Shown here piece by piece: positions 32,250 through 40,840 of a stretch of 64,000 bases of DNA. Source of the DNA: CAZTAO01 sp964611645. Lineage in GTDB: Bacteria; Armatimonadota; UBA5829. The notes beneath the pieces are model-generated. The model had not been told where the DNA came from and ran no database searches. It saw only the letters and a program-made list of their open reading frames with translations. Position 1 is the first letter of the stretch. Each line of letters begins with the position of its first letter. The DNA lies in the NCBI GenBank assembly GCA_964611645.1, contig CAZTAO010000010.1:59507-123506 (forward strand), in the 5' to 3' direction. Made by a program: the position numbers and the translations under genes.

Positions 32250-33583
32250 TATTCTACCTCCATCATCAGCCGGCTCAGCACGTCCTGAGTGTGTTCTTTG
32301 ATAATCGGTTCGAAGCCGGGTTTCAGAGCCCGACGGTGTCGATAGCGCAACGGCGCACCGCTGTCGGGGAAGCCCGCGACCTCCGGCCCACGCGTCTTGA
32401 GATACAGGTCGGTCGGAATGTAGCTTTCGCAGGCGTTGGTGTAGCCCCAGACCATTGTTCGGCCAAACTGCGAGGTCCGGTCGGCCCAGAGTTGATAATG
32501 GTGGAAGACCTCGTGGGGCATGGTCAGCAGGCAGAACTCGCTGCCCAAAGCCAGGCCGTTGATCTCAAAACGAAGCTGGGCCTCTTCATTCCGTTCCATC
32601 TTCTCCAGCAGGTCCTGGAAGCACAGCACGGTATCCAGCCCCCACCAGGCGTCTATGTCCTCATTGGGGTTCTTCCCAAGCGCCTCATATCTCTTCTGAG
32701 CCAAGACAATCTCAGTCTCGAGCTCATCGCGGGAGGGATAGCCCATAAATGGCAGGCCTATGGTTGTGGAAAGGATAGCCAGCTCTTGAGAGTCGAGCCG
32801 GACGCAGTCTTCCGCTGCTGCAATTACAGCCTGCCCAAGAGCGGTCCCGGTGGCTTGCGCGGTCTCGAAACCGGCGTTCATGGGCAGGCTATCGATATCT
32901 GCTCCGCAGCCTTGGGCGAACATCGCGACCACCCCGCCCCCGAAATGCTCCCTTACTGTCTTGACGGCATAGCCGGGGTAGTCGGCGGAGAGGCAATCGC
33001 TGGCGTGATGAACGTTGATGGGGTGCGCTGAGTGGCTGAACAGGACTGCTATCGGTTTGCCATCTGTTGCGTCCACTCGCAGGACATCGACCCACGGCGC
33101 TTCAGGCAACTCCTCGGGTGGTCTGATGCCCGCTGCCTCGTAGAACTCCCGGGTTCGGTTTGCGCCGATCCGAGAGTCCGCCCGGCCAACGCTGAGAACT
33201 GCCTCGGAGAGTCCGGCGTCGGCCTCGCAAACCACCCCCACAATCTTCGCGACCAACTCCTCCATCCACTCGCGCCCTTCGCCCTTCAACCAATCCTGGG
33301 CAAGCACTGTGTATGGCAAGGTCATTGGGGCGGAATGAGAGTGGCTGAAGTTCAGGAGGACCGTGGTTTCGCCGATGGCCTCTTGGACACGCGCGCGGAT
33401 GGAGTCGGCTGTGGCAAAGTCCAGCCCGATCAGGTCCAGGCAGACCATCGCAACCCGCCTCTGCCCGTCGCTCAGCACCAGCGCCCGAGCGCACAGGTCA
33501 TCGTGGACCCCTGTACTCAACCGCGCCATCAGCGGTGTCCCCGCTAGGGGTGTAATAACTACTTCGCTCGCGCCTGCCAACAT
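32249..33583 (-). CDS. Neutral ceramidase-like / alkaline ceramidase N-terminal-domain hydrolase
   Basis: 444 residues from ATG 33583, with GGAGGT seven bases upstream; the upstream frame extension would cross an intergenic repeat. The domain begins AGASEVVITPLAGTPLMA, as in neutral/alkaline ceramidase family proteins. It continues with metal-binding type motifs FSHSHSAP and FSHSAHPIN and GCGADIDSLP. It has no signal peptide and lacks the C-terminal domain of true ceramidases. Family members of this short type are widespread in Armatimonadota and Planctomycetota, with unknown substrates. It is coupled to the UroD-like gene. Confidence 0.8.
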   Translation of the reverse strand: MLAGASEVVITPLAGTPLMARLSTGVHDDLCARALVLSDGQRRVAMVCLDLIGLDFATADSIRARVQEAIGETTVLLNFSHSHSAPMTLPYTVLAQDWLKGEGREWMEELVAKIVGVVCEADAGLSEAVLSVGRADSRIGANRTREFYEAAGIRPPEELPEAPWVDVLRVDATDGKPIAVLFSHSAHPINVHHASDCLSADYPGYAVKTVREHFGGGVVAMFAQGCGADIDSLPMNAGFETAQATGTALGQAVIAAAEDCVRLDSQELAILSTTIGLPFMGYPSRDELETEIVLAQKRYEALGKNPNEDIDAWWGLDTVLCFQDLLEKMERNEEAQLRFEINGLALGSEFCLLTMPHEVFHHYQLWADRTSQFGRTMVWGYTNACESYIPTDLYLKTRGPEVAGFPDSGAPLRYRHRRALKPGFEPIIKEHTQDVLSRLMMEVE

Positions 33584-33680
33584 GAATGCTACCTCCGGAG
33601 AAATGCTTCCAATAAGTATAGCGTATATGGGCCTCCTGGAACATCCGCGGAGGCGGGCCTGCAGAGTGGCCCTGTTTCCT

Positions 33681-33703
33681 GCTCTCCACTTTCCGCTTTT
33701 CAC
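33681..33703. repeat. Low-complexity GGAAAGTGGAGAGC-type run
   Basis: On the minus strand GTGAAAAGCGGAAAGTGGAGAGC resembles the purine repeat at 60415-60450, here only 23 bases (shown by its first part GTGAAAAGCGG). It lies upstream of the ceramidase-like gene. Confidence 0.45.
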
Positions 33704-33715
33704 CAAAAATACCAC

Positions 33716-33744
33716 TTGAGAAGTCTCGCGTTGTACGGTATGCT
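33716..33744 (+). promoter_or_regulatory. Promoter of the scp-coaE housekeeping operon
   Basis: TTGAGA (33716-33721), a 17-base spacer and TATGCT (33739-33744). It lies about 85 bases upstream of the scpA start. It is the best match in the gap. Confidence 0.6.
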
Positions 33745-33830
33745 ATAGTAGTCTTGAACGCCAGAAAGAGTGTAGGGTTGGCGTTGTGACCGCTGTATCT
33801 GTGGCATCGGCGGATTTTGAGGGGTGTTGA

Positions 33831-34577
33831 ATGCAGTCCGCGATGGTCGATAGCCCATATAGAGTGACTCTCGACAACTTCGAGGGCCCCCTCGACTTGC
33901 TCCTCCACCTCATCCGGGAGCAAAAGCTCAATATCTACGACATCCCGATAGCCCGGGTCTGCGAGCAGTATCTGGCGTATATTTCGCTGATGGAAGCTAT
34001 GGACCTGGAGGTTGCGAGCGAGTGGCTGGTGATGGCCGCGACCCTGGTGGAGATCAAGTCCCGGATGCTGCTGCCCAAGGAAGTCGCCGAGTCCGACGAA
34101 GATGAGCCCTCCGACCCGCGCATGGAGTTGGTCGAGCGGCTGATAGAATACGAGAAGATCAAGGGCGCGGCGGAGTTGTTCAAGGAGAAGGAAGAGCTGC
34201 AGTCGCATGTGTTTGTGCGAGGAGCGCCCCTCTCCGAGCTGGACATCCGCCCCAGGTTCGACCTGCAGGACATTACTGCGGAAGACCTGTTGGCGGCATT
34301 GCGCCGGATTTTGTATGATGTATCTGAGGAAGAAGTCACAACCATCCAGCGCCGCTCGATTAGCCTGCGGATGCGGATGAAGGAGATCCTCAGCCTGGTC
34401 AGTTCGCACAAGAAGCTCCGCTTCGAGCAGTTGTTCGAGGGCGACAGGACGGTGCATGAGGTTGTAATGACTTTCCTGGGGCTTCTGGAACTGGTCAACA
34501 GGAGACGACTCAAGGTGAAACAGGCAGGCCCTTTCCTGCCACTGGAGATATGGGCGGTAAATGGGACAGTCGACTGA
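33831..34577 (+). CDS. scpA: Segregation and condensation protein A
   Basis: 248 residues; kleisin subunit of the SMC-ScpAB condensin. The N-terminal helical domain YRVTLDNFEGPLDLLLHLIRE is characteristic (LDNFEGPLDLLLHLI). The middle DPRMELVERLIEYEKIKGAAE and the C-terminal winged helix (EQLFEGDRTVHEVVMTFLGLLEL, by parts) are present. An in-frame ATG at 33843 is an alternative start. It overlaps scpB by 17 bases. smc is outside the window. Confidence 0.96.
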   Translation: MQSAMVDSPYRVTLDNFEGPLDLLLHLIREQKLNIYDIPIARVCEQYLAYISLMEAMDLEVASEWLVMAATLVEIKSRMLLPKEVAESDEDEPSDPRMELVERLIEYEKIKGAAELFKEKEELQSHVFVRGAPLSELDIRPRFDLQDITAEDLLAALRRILYDVSEEEVTTIQRRSISLRMRMKEILSLVSSHKKLRFEQLFEGDRTVHEVVMTFLGLLELVNRRRLKVKQAGPFLPLEIWAVNGTVD

Positions 34578-35220
34578 AATCCAAAACCTGACCATCGATC
34601 CCCAGGTGGAGACTACGGAACCAGTTGCCCACGAGCAGGTCCCTCCGCACCGCAACGGCAAGCTCAAGGCGGTGTTGGAGTGCATGTTGTTCGTAAGCCC
34701 GGAGCCGCTGACCACAATGGGCATCGCTACATCGCTTGACCTTGAGATCGAGCGGGTGCAGCTTGCGCTGGAGTCTCTGAGCGAGGATCTGAGCCATCAC
34801 AGCGGCCTGCAGCTTGCCAACATAGCGGGCGGCTGGCAGCTTTGCACGCGGCCGGAGTTTTCCGATTACTGTGAAATGATAGTCCAACCTTCCGCCAGAA
34901 AGCTCTCCAAGGCTGCGCTCGAGACCCTTGCAGTTGTCGCCTACAGGCAGCCCTGCACGGTTCCCGAGATAGAGTCGGTGCGAGGGGTGGATGTGAGCGG
35001 GCTGGTTCGGACCCTGGTGGAGCGCGGGCTGGTCAAGGAAGCAGGCCGGAAGCAGGTTCCCGGCAGGCCTATCCTCTACGAAACAACTGCGGAGTTCCTC
35101 GAATACTTCGGCCTCAACAACATCTCCGAGCTTCCCGACATAGACATGATGGCGGTTGAGGAAGTGAAGGCTCTGGAGGCCAGGAGAGACCTCTTCCAAG
35201 GCGCTGCCGATGCTGAGTAG
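34561..35220 (+). CDS. scpB: Segregation and condensation protein B
   Basis: 219 residues with two winged-helix domains: LKAVLECMLFVSPEPLTTM, and a second around LSKAALETLAVVAYRQPCT with ESVRGVDVSGLVRTLVERGLV (by parts). The RPILYETTAEFLEYFGL signature is conserved. It dimerises and binds ScpA in the SMC complex. It overlaps the genes on both sides. Confidence 0.96.
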   Translation: MGQSTEIQNLTIDPQVETTEPVAHEQVPPHRNGKLKAVLECMLFVSPEPLTTMGIATSLDLEIERVQLALESLSEDLSHHSGLQLANIAGGWQLCTRPEFSDYCEMIVQPSARKLSKAALETLAVVAYRQPCTVPEIESVRGVDVSGLVRTLVERGLVKEAGRKQVPGRPILYETTAEFLEYFGLNNISELPDIDMMAVEEVKALEARRDLFQGAADAE

Positions 35221-36517
35221 TTGGTTCAAGCGCCGGTTGGCGCCTGTGCTGCCGCTGGTAGTGTGTGCGACCGCAGTGCTTGGAGTATCGGCATCTGCCC
35301 TTAGCACCCTGACGATCCCCCTCGGTGACCCTCCCGCGAAGACGGCGCAGGCGAAGAAGCCGGCGGCGACGCCGATCAAGGCAGTGAGTTTTGTGCTGAT
35401 GGACGCAGTCTCCGGGCAGGTCGTATATTCAAAGAATGCCCACACCCGCAGGCCGAACGCCAGCACCACTAAGATTATGACGGCTACTCTCTTGCTGGAG
35501 AACACCAACCTGTATGACTGGGCCTGCGTTGCGCCCAATGTATGCAAGACTCCATTTACATCGATGAACCTCAAGCCCAAAGAGCAGATAACCATGGAGG
35601 ACCTGCTCTACGCGATGATGATTCGGTCCGCCAACGATGCGGCGGTGGCAGTTGCGGAGCATATCGCCGGGGACACAAAGAACTTCGCCAGACTGATGAA
35701 TGAGAAGGCGAAGTGGCTGGGGTGCAAGGACACGCATTTTGTGACCCCCAATGGCCTCAACGACCCCAGGCACTACTCCTCGGCCTACGATTTGTGCCTG
35801 ATGGCCCGATACGCGATGCAGTACCCGGCGTTTATGCAGGTAGTCAACACGCGCAAGTATGCGGTCAATTCCCGGACGGTCAACCGCGAGGACTTGGTAG
35901 TCTTCAATAAATCGAAGTTCCTGAAGGACTACCCTGGCGCGGATGGGGTAAAATCAGGATACACCAAGCAAGCGGGTTACTGTTATGTGGGGAGCGCGAC
36001 CCGCAACGGCTGGCGGCTGATAAGCGCTGTCCTGAAGAGCGACAACGCTTCGCGAGACACCGCAGCTCTGATGGACTATGGCTTCAACCTCTTCAAGCCC
36101 GTCACTGCGGTAGCAGCTTCCGAGACCCTGGAAGGACCGGAGGTTATTGGCGGGTCAAGGGCCAGGGTGCCTGTGCGGACGGTTACGGACGTGCAGGTGG
36201 TGGTGCCCAAGAGTGGGGCGAAGGTCACCACGAAGCTTGAGGGTGAGCCTGTGAAGGCGCCGATAGCCGCGGGGGCCAAAGTGGGCAAGCTGATCGCGAT
36301 GGTCAACGGCCGCGCGGTCGCTTCGGTGGATGCCGTCGCGGCTGAGGATGTCGGAATCGGGATGGCAAGTGTTGTTCTGAGAATCGTAATGGCAGGGGCT
36401 TTGCTCGCTGCCTTGACTATAATGGGCGGTATATATGCTACAACGGCTTCAAAAAGTACTGGCAGAGGCAGGCGTCGGGTCTCGCCGGTATTGCGAAACA
36501 CTAATAACAGGCGGTAG
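35210..36517 (+). CDS. D-alanyl-D-alanine carboxypeptidase (peptidase S11)
   Basis: 435 residues. A signal/anchor segment is followed by an S11 domain with Ser85-x-x-Lys88 (ASTTKIM), Ser140-Ala-Asn142 and KSG (GVKSGYTKQAG, about 248-258). It trims the terminal D-Ala of peptidoglycan pentapeptides in the periplasm. A beta-sandwich region comes next (VPVRTVTDVQVVVPK), with a C-terminal membrane helix (VVLRIVMAGALLAALTIMGGIY, by parts). It overlaps scpB by 11 bases and, unusually, rluB by 83 bases; the overlap encodes a basic tail TGRGRRRVSPVLRNTNNRR. In Bacillus dacB likewise follows scpAB. Confidence 0.93.
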   Translation: MLSSWFKRRLAPVLPLVVCATAVLGVSASALSTLTIPLGDPPAKTAQAKKPAATPIKAVSFVLMDAVSGQVVYSKNAHTRRPNASTTKIMTATLLLENTNLYDWACVAPNVCKTPFTSMNLKPKEQITMEDLLYAMMIRSANDAAVAVAEHIAGDTKNFARLMNEKAKWLGCKDTHFVTPNGLNDPRHYSSAYDLCLMARYAMQYPAFMQVVNTRKYAVNSRTVNREDLVVFNKSKFLKDYPGADGVKSGYTKQAGYCYVGSATRNGWRLISAVLKSDNASRDTAALMDYGFNLFKPVTAVAASETLEGPEVIGGSRARVPVRTVTDVQVVVPKSGAKVTTKLEGEPVKAPIAAGAKVGKLIAMVNGRAVASVDAVAAEDVGIGMASVVLRIVMAGALLAALTIMGGIYATTASKSTGRGRRRVSPVLRNTNNRR

Positions 36518-37166
36518 GGTCAGAGTCAACGGCGAGCTAGTCACTCAGCTTGGCACGAAGGTCGATGACGCGGCGGACGCTATCGTGGTAGACGGAAGGC
36601 CGGTTGAGAGGGTCTCCCGGAAAGTCTACATTGCCCTGAACAAACCGGTGGGCTACACCAGCACCTGCTCGGACAGGCATGCCAGACAGACTGTTCTTGA
36701 TCTGGTGGGCGATGTGGGAGTTCGGGTCTACCCGGTCGGCAGGTTGGACCTCAACACCTCCGGGCTTATCCTGCTCAGCAACGACGGCGACTTCACCAAG
36801 ATCATGACCCATCCCAGCCACGGGATGTCCAAGACGTACGAGGCGGAGGTTCGCGGCAAACTGCTGGGAGCCACGCTGGACAAGCTGCGCAAGGGGGTTC
36901 GACTGGATGACGGCCCCACCGCCCGAGCCAGCGCAAGGATGATCAACTACAGCCAGAAGACCGAGACCACCATAGTCCAACTGACCATCCACGAGGGCCG
37001 TAAGCGGCAGGTGCGGAGAATGTTCGAGATGGTCGGGCACCCGGTGGAAAACCTGAAGAGGGTGGCGTTCGGCGATCTTCCGCTCGGCACGTTGGAAGAG
37101 GGAAAGTACAGGTTTCTGACGAAGGAAGAGGTCAACAAACTGCGGAAGGCGGCTTTGGCAAAATGA
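36435..37166 (+). CDS. rluB: 23S rRNA pseudouridine synthase, RluB/RsuA family
   Basis: 243 residues. The N-terminal S4 RNA-binding domain is MLQRLQKVLAEAGVGSRRYC and onward to VRVNGELV. The catalytic Asp105 lies in GRLDLNTSGL. A C-terminal HEGRKRQVRRMFE motif is present. The S4 domain starts at the very first codon, so the 83-base overlap with the upstream carboxypeptidase gene is real and not a start-site error. It converts a uridine of rRNA to pseudouridine; which site (RluB, RluE, RsuA) cannot be fixed by eye. Confidence 0.95.
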   Translation: MLQRLQKVLAEAGVGSRRYCETLITGGRVRVNGELVTQLGTKVDDAADAIVVDGRPVERVSRKVYIALNKPVGYTSTCSDRHARQTVLDLVGDVGVRVYPVGRLDLNTSGLILLSNDGDFTKIMTHPSHGMSKTYEAEVRGKLLGATLDKLRKGVRLDDGPTARASARMINYSQKTETTIVQLTIHEGRKRQVRRMFEMVGHPVENLKRVAFGDLPLGTLEEGKYRFLTKEEVNKLRKAALAK

Positions 37167-38065
37167 GGCGGGCGCCGTGGGCTTGGACTGTGGTTGGCGT
37201 GGCGATTGCCGTTGTTGTGACATCCTGGGTTCTCGGGATGTACTCTTTCGTTGCCCTCACCAGCCCCTGGTTCAATCCCAAGCGCGCGATAGAATCCATT
37301 CGCGAAAGCACCCCACGGTTGTTTGTCACCGACGACCGAAACAGCCAGCTCTACGACTACTGCGAGGGCGCGGCGAAAGCTATCCGCAGCGGAAGGGTCG
37401 AGGACGCTCGCAAGCTGATCGGCAAGGCTTCGAAGATGGATCCCGGGAACCCGCTGTTCGACTACCTGCTAGCTCGCGTGGCCGTGGCGGACAACGATTC
37501 GGACTCCGCGCTGAAGTTCATAAAGAGCGGCAACTCGAAGGGCAAGTTGGCGATATATGCGTCGAGCCGCGTCAGGCCGGACAGATGGAGCCGAACAGAG
37601 GTTGGGGAGATCAGCCATCTGGTGAGGCTTATCGTGAAGGTGAAGAGCGACCTGAACGCGCTGATTCCGCTGTTCGATGTGGGACAGAAGTTGGTATTCT
37701 GTCAGCCCGCGGACTACAGCGTGGTGTCGTATGGCCTGTTCATACGGCGGTTTGTGGCTACCAGGATAACTGCGGCGGACAAAGGGCGGCTGACCCCGGA
37801 GGCTCGAGATTACTTCAAAGGAGTATCGCAGCATACCGGACCCGCGTGGACGTTGTACGATGACCGCTCCGGCTTGAGTATCACTGACCCGAGGTCAAAG
37901 CTGTATGTTGCGATGTTCAGGAGGTCACGGTCGGGGAACATGAAGGACTTTGTTGAGGCGTACATCCTGAACAAGGACCTGGAGGCTGCGCGAACAAGTG
38001 AGTTCGTGAAAAGACGCGTGAAGCCCCGGCCCGCGAAGGTGTTTCGATCTCCCCAGCGTCAATAG
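37163..38065 (+). CDS. Membrane-anchored TPR-like protein, unknown
   Basis: 300 residues. One N-terminal membrane helix (AWTVVGVAIAVVVTSWVLGM) is followed by helical repeats. YCEGAAKAIRSGRVEDARKLI and NPLFDYLLARVAVADNDSDSALKF (both by parts) suggest one or two tetratricopeptide-like units. The C-terminal region is basic (KRRVKPRPAKVFRSPQRQ). It is coupled to rluB by a four-base ATGA overlap. No family is recognised. Confidence 0.7.
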   Translation: MRRAPWAWTVVGVAIAVVVTSWVLGMYSFVALTSPWFNPKRAIESIRESTPRLFVTDDRNSQLYDYCEGAAKAIRSGRVEDARKLIGKASKMDPGNPLFDYLLARVAVADNDSDSALKFIKSGNSKGKLAIYASSRVRPDRWSRTEVGEISHLVRLIVKVKSDLNALIPLFDVGQKLVFCQPADYSVVSYGLFIRRFVATRITAADKGRLTPEARDYFKGVSQHTGPAWTLYDDRSGLSITDPRSKLYVAMFRRSRSGNMKDFVEAYILNKDLEAARTSEFVKRRVKPRPAKVFRSPQRQ

Positions 38066-38098
38066 ACTCAGCCTGGCGGCTGTTTGAAGGCAGAACCC

Positions 38099-38686
38099 TT
38101 GAAAATGATATGCGGCTTGGGAAACCCGGGCCGACAATACGCCCACACAAGGCACAATATCGGCTTCGACGTCCTTGACCTGTTCGCCAGGCGCAACCAC
38201 GTCAAGATTCTCAGCAGGCAGGCGCACGCCCTGACCACCACCCTGGAGGTTGCGGGCGAGCAGGTGATGCTGGTCAAGCCACAGACTTACATGAACCTCA
38301 GCGGGGAGTCCGTGGCCTATCTTGCCCGGCAGCGCAAGATCAAACCCCATGACATTATTGTAGTGGGGGATGACCTCGACCTTCCGCTGGGCAAAATCCG
38401 CATCAGGGGATCGGGCTCGGCGGGCGGACACAAGGGCTTGTCTTCTATAATAGGTAGGCTGGCCAGTTCGGAGTTTGTGAGGGTCAGGGTCGGCATAGGG
38501 CGGAGCGGTGAAGCTGTCGACCACGTGCTTTCCAGGTTCAACCGCCGCGAGCGCGATGTGGTGGACGACGCGATAGTGAATGCGGCGGACGCGCTGGAAG
38601 CCATCCTGGAAGACGGGTTGGAGGCAGCTATGAACCGATTTAACGGCGCCGGAGGCGCAAGGAATACGGAGGAACCTAAGAAATGA
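38099..38686 (+). CDS. pth: Peptidyl-tRNA hydrolase
   Basis: 195 residues from TTG 38099 (MKMICGLGNPG), matching the normal Pth start; AAGG lies about nine bases upstream. The catalytic residues are visible: Asn9, His19 (YAHTRHNIGF), the PQTYMNLSGESV Asn and the GDDLDLPLG Asp. GSAGGHKGLSSI is the tRNA-binding loop. It recycles peptidyl-tRNA from stalled ribosomes. It is coupled to pgi by an ATGA overlap. Confidence 0.95.
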   Translation: MKMICGLGNPGRQYAHTRHNIGFDVLDLFARRNHVKILSRQAHALTTTLEVAGEQVMLVKPQTYMNLSGESVAYLARQRKIKPHDIIVVGDDLDLPLGKIRIRGSGSAGGHKGLSSIIGRLASSEFVRVRVGIGRSGEAVDHVLSRFNRRERDVVDDAIVNAADALEAILEDGLEAAMNRFNGAGGARNTEEPKK

Positions 38687-40014
38687 GCTGCGGCGGATGT
38701 GTGCCGGTATCTATTGATGTAAAGAGAATCAGCCCCTGGGTCAGCCCCGAGATGATCGAGGCGCGTAAGCCTATGCTGGAGGCGGTTGATGGGCTGTTGC
38801 GGTCGGGCAAATGCCGCGGGGCTGAGTTCACGGGATGGCTTGATCCGAGGTCTATCATGGCGGCGGATGAGCTTGCCAGGCTGAAGGATTGCGCCGCGAG
38901 GCTTCAGAAGGAGTCTGATGTCCTGCTGGTGATCGGGGTGGGGGGATCTTACCTCGGAGCGCGAGCGGTCATCGAGGCCGTGGCGGAGGACCCGGGCAAG
39001 GTAGTCTACGCAGGCCAGAACCTGTCTCCGAGGTATCTGACCTCGCTTCGGAAGAAGCTCGCCGGCAGGCGGGTGGCGATCAACGTCATCTCCAAGTCCG
39101 GCACCACCACCGAACCTGCCGTGGCGTTCCGACTTATGAAAGACCTTGTTGCGGATGCGGACGCTTCCCGGCTCATCGTTGCTACCACCGACGCCAACAA
39201 GGGCGCGCTGCTGAAGCTTGCCAGATCCAGCGGCTATGAGACATTCGTTGTGCCGGACAACATCGGCGGGCGGTTCTCGGTGCTGTCGGCGGTCGGCCTT
39301 CTGCCGATAGCATACGCGGGAATCGATATAGACGCGCTGATAGATGGCGCCGATGCCTGCGCGAAGAGCGCCAATTGCTCCGACCCGACCTCCAACCCGG
39401 CCTACTATTACGCAGCCGCCAGGCATGCGCTGTACCAGCAGGGGTTCTGCGTGGAGATGATGGCTTCCTTCGAGCCGGGTCTGCATTACCTGGCGGAATG
39501 GTGGAAGCAGTTGTTCGGCGAGAGCGAGGGCAAGGAGAATGTTGCATTCTTCCCGGCTTCGGCAGACTACACCACCGACCTGCACTCCCTCGGCCAGTAT
39601 ATGCAGGAAGGCCGCAGGATTCTCATTGAGACATTCATTCTTCCGGATGGCGGCGAGCCTTCGTTGACCCCTCCCACCTGGGAGCAGGATTCCGACGGGA
39701 TGAACTACTTGGCGGGCAAAGAGATCGGCTATATCAACCAGAAAGCCTATGAGGCCACCTCCAAGGCCCACTACGAGGGCGGAGTGCCCAATATGGCTAT
39801 GCATATAAAGGATATGGGTCCGAGGTCGATTGGCGCGCTCATCTACTTCTTTGAGATCTCGTGCGCTATCAGCGGGCTGATGTTGGGGGTGAACCCATTC
39901 GACCAGCCCGGGGTTGAGTCTTACAAGAAATACATGTTCCAGTTGCTTGGAAAGCCCGGGCATGAGAGCGCGTCCGCTGAATATGTTGGTGATTCGATAG
40001 TTTTTGGTCAATGA
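38683..40014 (+). CDS. pgi: Glucose-6-phosphate isomerase
   Basis: 443 residues, the length of the Firmicutes-type enzyme. SIS-fold motifs NVISKSGTTTEPAVAF and NIGGRFSVLSAVGLLPIAYAG (by parts) are clear, as is the C-terminal NPFDQPGVESYK with the catalytic region. It interconverts glucose-6-phosphate and fructose-6-phosphate in glycolysis and gluconeogenesis. Its ATG overlaps the pth stop. The N-terminal SCGGC is unusual but outside the active site. Confidence 0.96.
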   Translation: MSCGGCVPVSIDVKRISPWVSPEMIEARKPMLEAVDGLLRSGKCRGAEFTGWLDPRSIMAADELARLKDCAARLQKESDVLLVIGVGGSYLGARAVIEAVAEDPGKVVYAGQNLSPRYLTSLRKKLAGRRVAINVISKSGTTTEPAVAFRLMKDLVADADASRLIVATTDANKGALLKLARSSGYETFVVPDNIGGRFSVLSAVGLLPIAYAGIDIDALIDGADACAKSANCSDPTSNPAYYYAAARHALYQQGFCVEMMASFEPGLHYLAEWWKQLFGESEGKENVAFFPASADYTTDLHSLGQYMQEGRRILIETFILPDGGEPSLTPPTWEQDSDGMNYLAGKEIGYINQKAYEATSKAHYEGGVPNMAMHIKDMGPRSIGALIYFFEISCAISGLMLGVNPFDQPGVESYKKYMFQLLGKPGHESASAEYVGDSIVFGQ

Positions 40015-40044
40015 GCGGGTTGCGGACTCGTCTAGTACTTATAT

Positions 40045-40659
40045 ATGGGTGTTGTACTTGGGGTGACGGGAGATATTGGGTCCGGCAAGAGCACGGTGTT
40101 GGGTATCCTGCGGGAATTCGGCGCCGAGACCTTGAGCGCGGATGAGCTTGCCCGCGACGCTGTGGCCCCCGGGACCCCCGGGGCTGCGAGGGTAGTTGAG
40201 AGGTTTGGAGGGTTCATTCTCCAGCCGGACGGCAACATAGACAGGAAAGCTTTGGCAGATATAGTTTTTCACGATGAGCGGGCCAGGCGAGACCTCGAGG
40301 GCATCATACATCCGGTAGTGTTGTCTATAGTAGAGAAGAGGATCCGGGACTACGGAGATGAGAGTGGTGCGGCTCCTGTGCTGGCGGTTGAGGTTCCTTT
40401 GCTGTTTGAGAGTGGGGCGGAGCGCATGTTTGATCGGGTACTCACGGTCTCCTCGGAACAAGAGACTCTGCTGAGTCGTCTGAATACAGTGCGGGGGCTG
40501 TCTCGATCCGAGGCCCTAAGCAGGCTTGCAGCGCAGTTGCCTTCTTCCGAAAAAGCCTCCAGATCCGACCATGTGATTCAAAATGACTCCAGCCTGCCCA
40601 AACTCCGTGAATATGTTCACAGATTATGGGTTGATATTGCTTGCCCCCTTGCGCACTGA
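40045..40659 (+). CDS. coaE: Dephospho-CoA kinase
   Basis: 204 residues. P-loop GDIGSGKST at 9-17, the substrate-binding SADELARDAV and the LAVEVPLLFESG motif fit CoaE. It performs the last step of coenzyme A synthesis. No purine-rich ribosome site precedes ATG 40045 (CTTATATATGGG), so translation may be weak or depend on coupling. It ends the operon begun at scpA. Confidence 0.95.
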   Translation: MGVVLGVTGDIGSGKSTVLGILREFGAETLSADELARDAVAPGTPGAARVVERFGGFILQPDGNIDRKALADIVFHDERARRDLEGIIHPVVLSIVEKRIRDYGDESGAAPVLAVEVPLLFESGAERMFDRVLTVSSEQETLLSRLNTVRGLSRSEALSRLAAQLPSSEKASRSDHVIQNDSSLPKLREYVHRLWVDIACPLAH

Positions 40660-40746
40660 TGTGCTATAGTTGTTAGCAACTGCAATTAGACACCTTTTTT
40701 GCGTGGGGGAATACTGCACAGAGGATTTTTCTGCGCGGGCGGCTAA

Positions 40747-40757
40747 TGCTATATAAT
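40747..40757 (+). promoter_or_regulatory. Extended -10 promoter before the surface-protein block
   Basis: TGC directly precedes TATATAAT (40747-40757), an extended -10 element; no good -35 box is present. It lies about 85 bases before the gene at 40841. Confidence 0.5.
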
Positions 40758-40840
40758 AGGGACTGTGTAATGCGAACGCAGGCGCAGTGATCGACACTGG
40801 GGCGATCGGCATCTATACCCAACTGGGAGGGACTCGATCC

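Noticed and set aside
38317..40011. Minus-strand open frame of about 560 codons opposite pth and pgi
   Set aside because: Both genes on the plus strand have complete active-site motifs, so this is a shadow frame.
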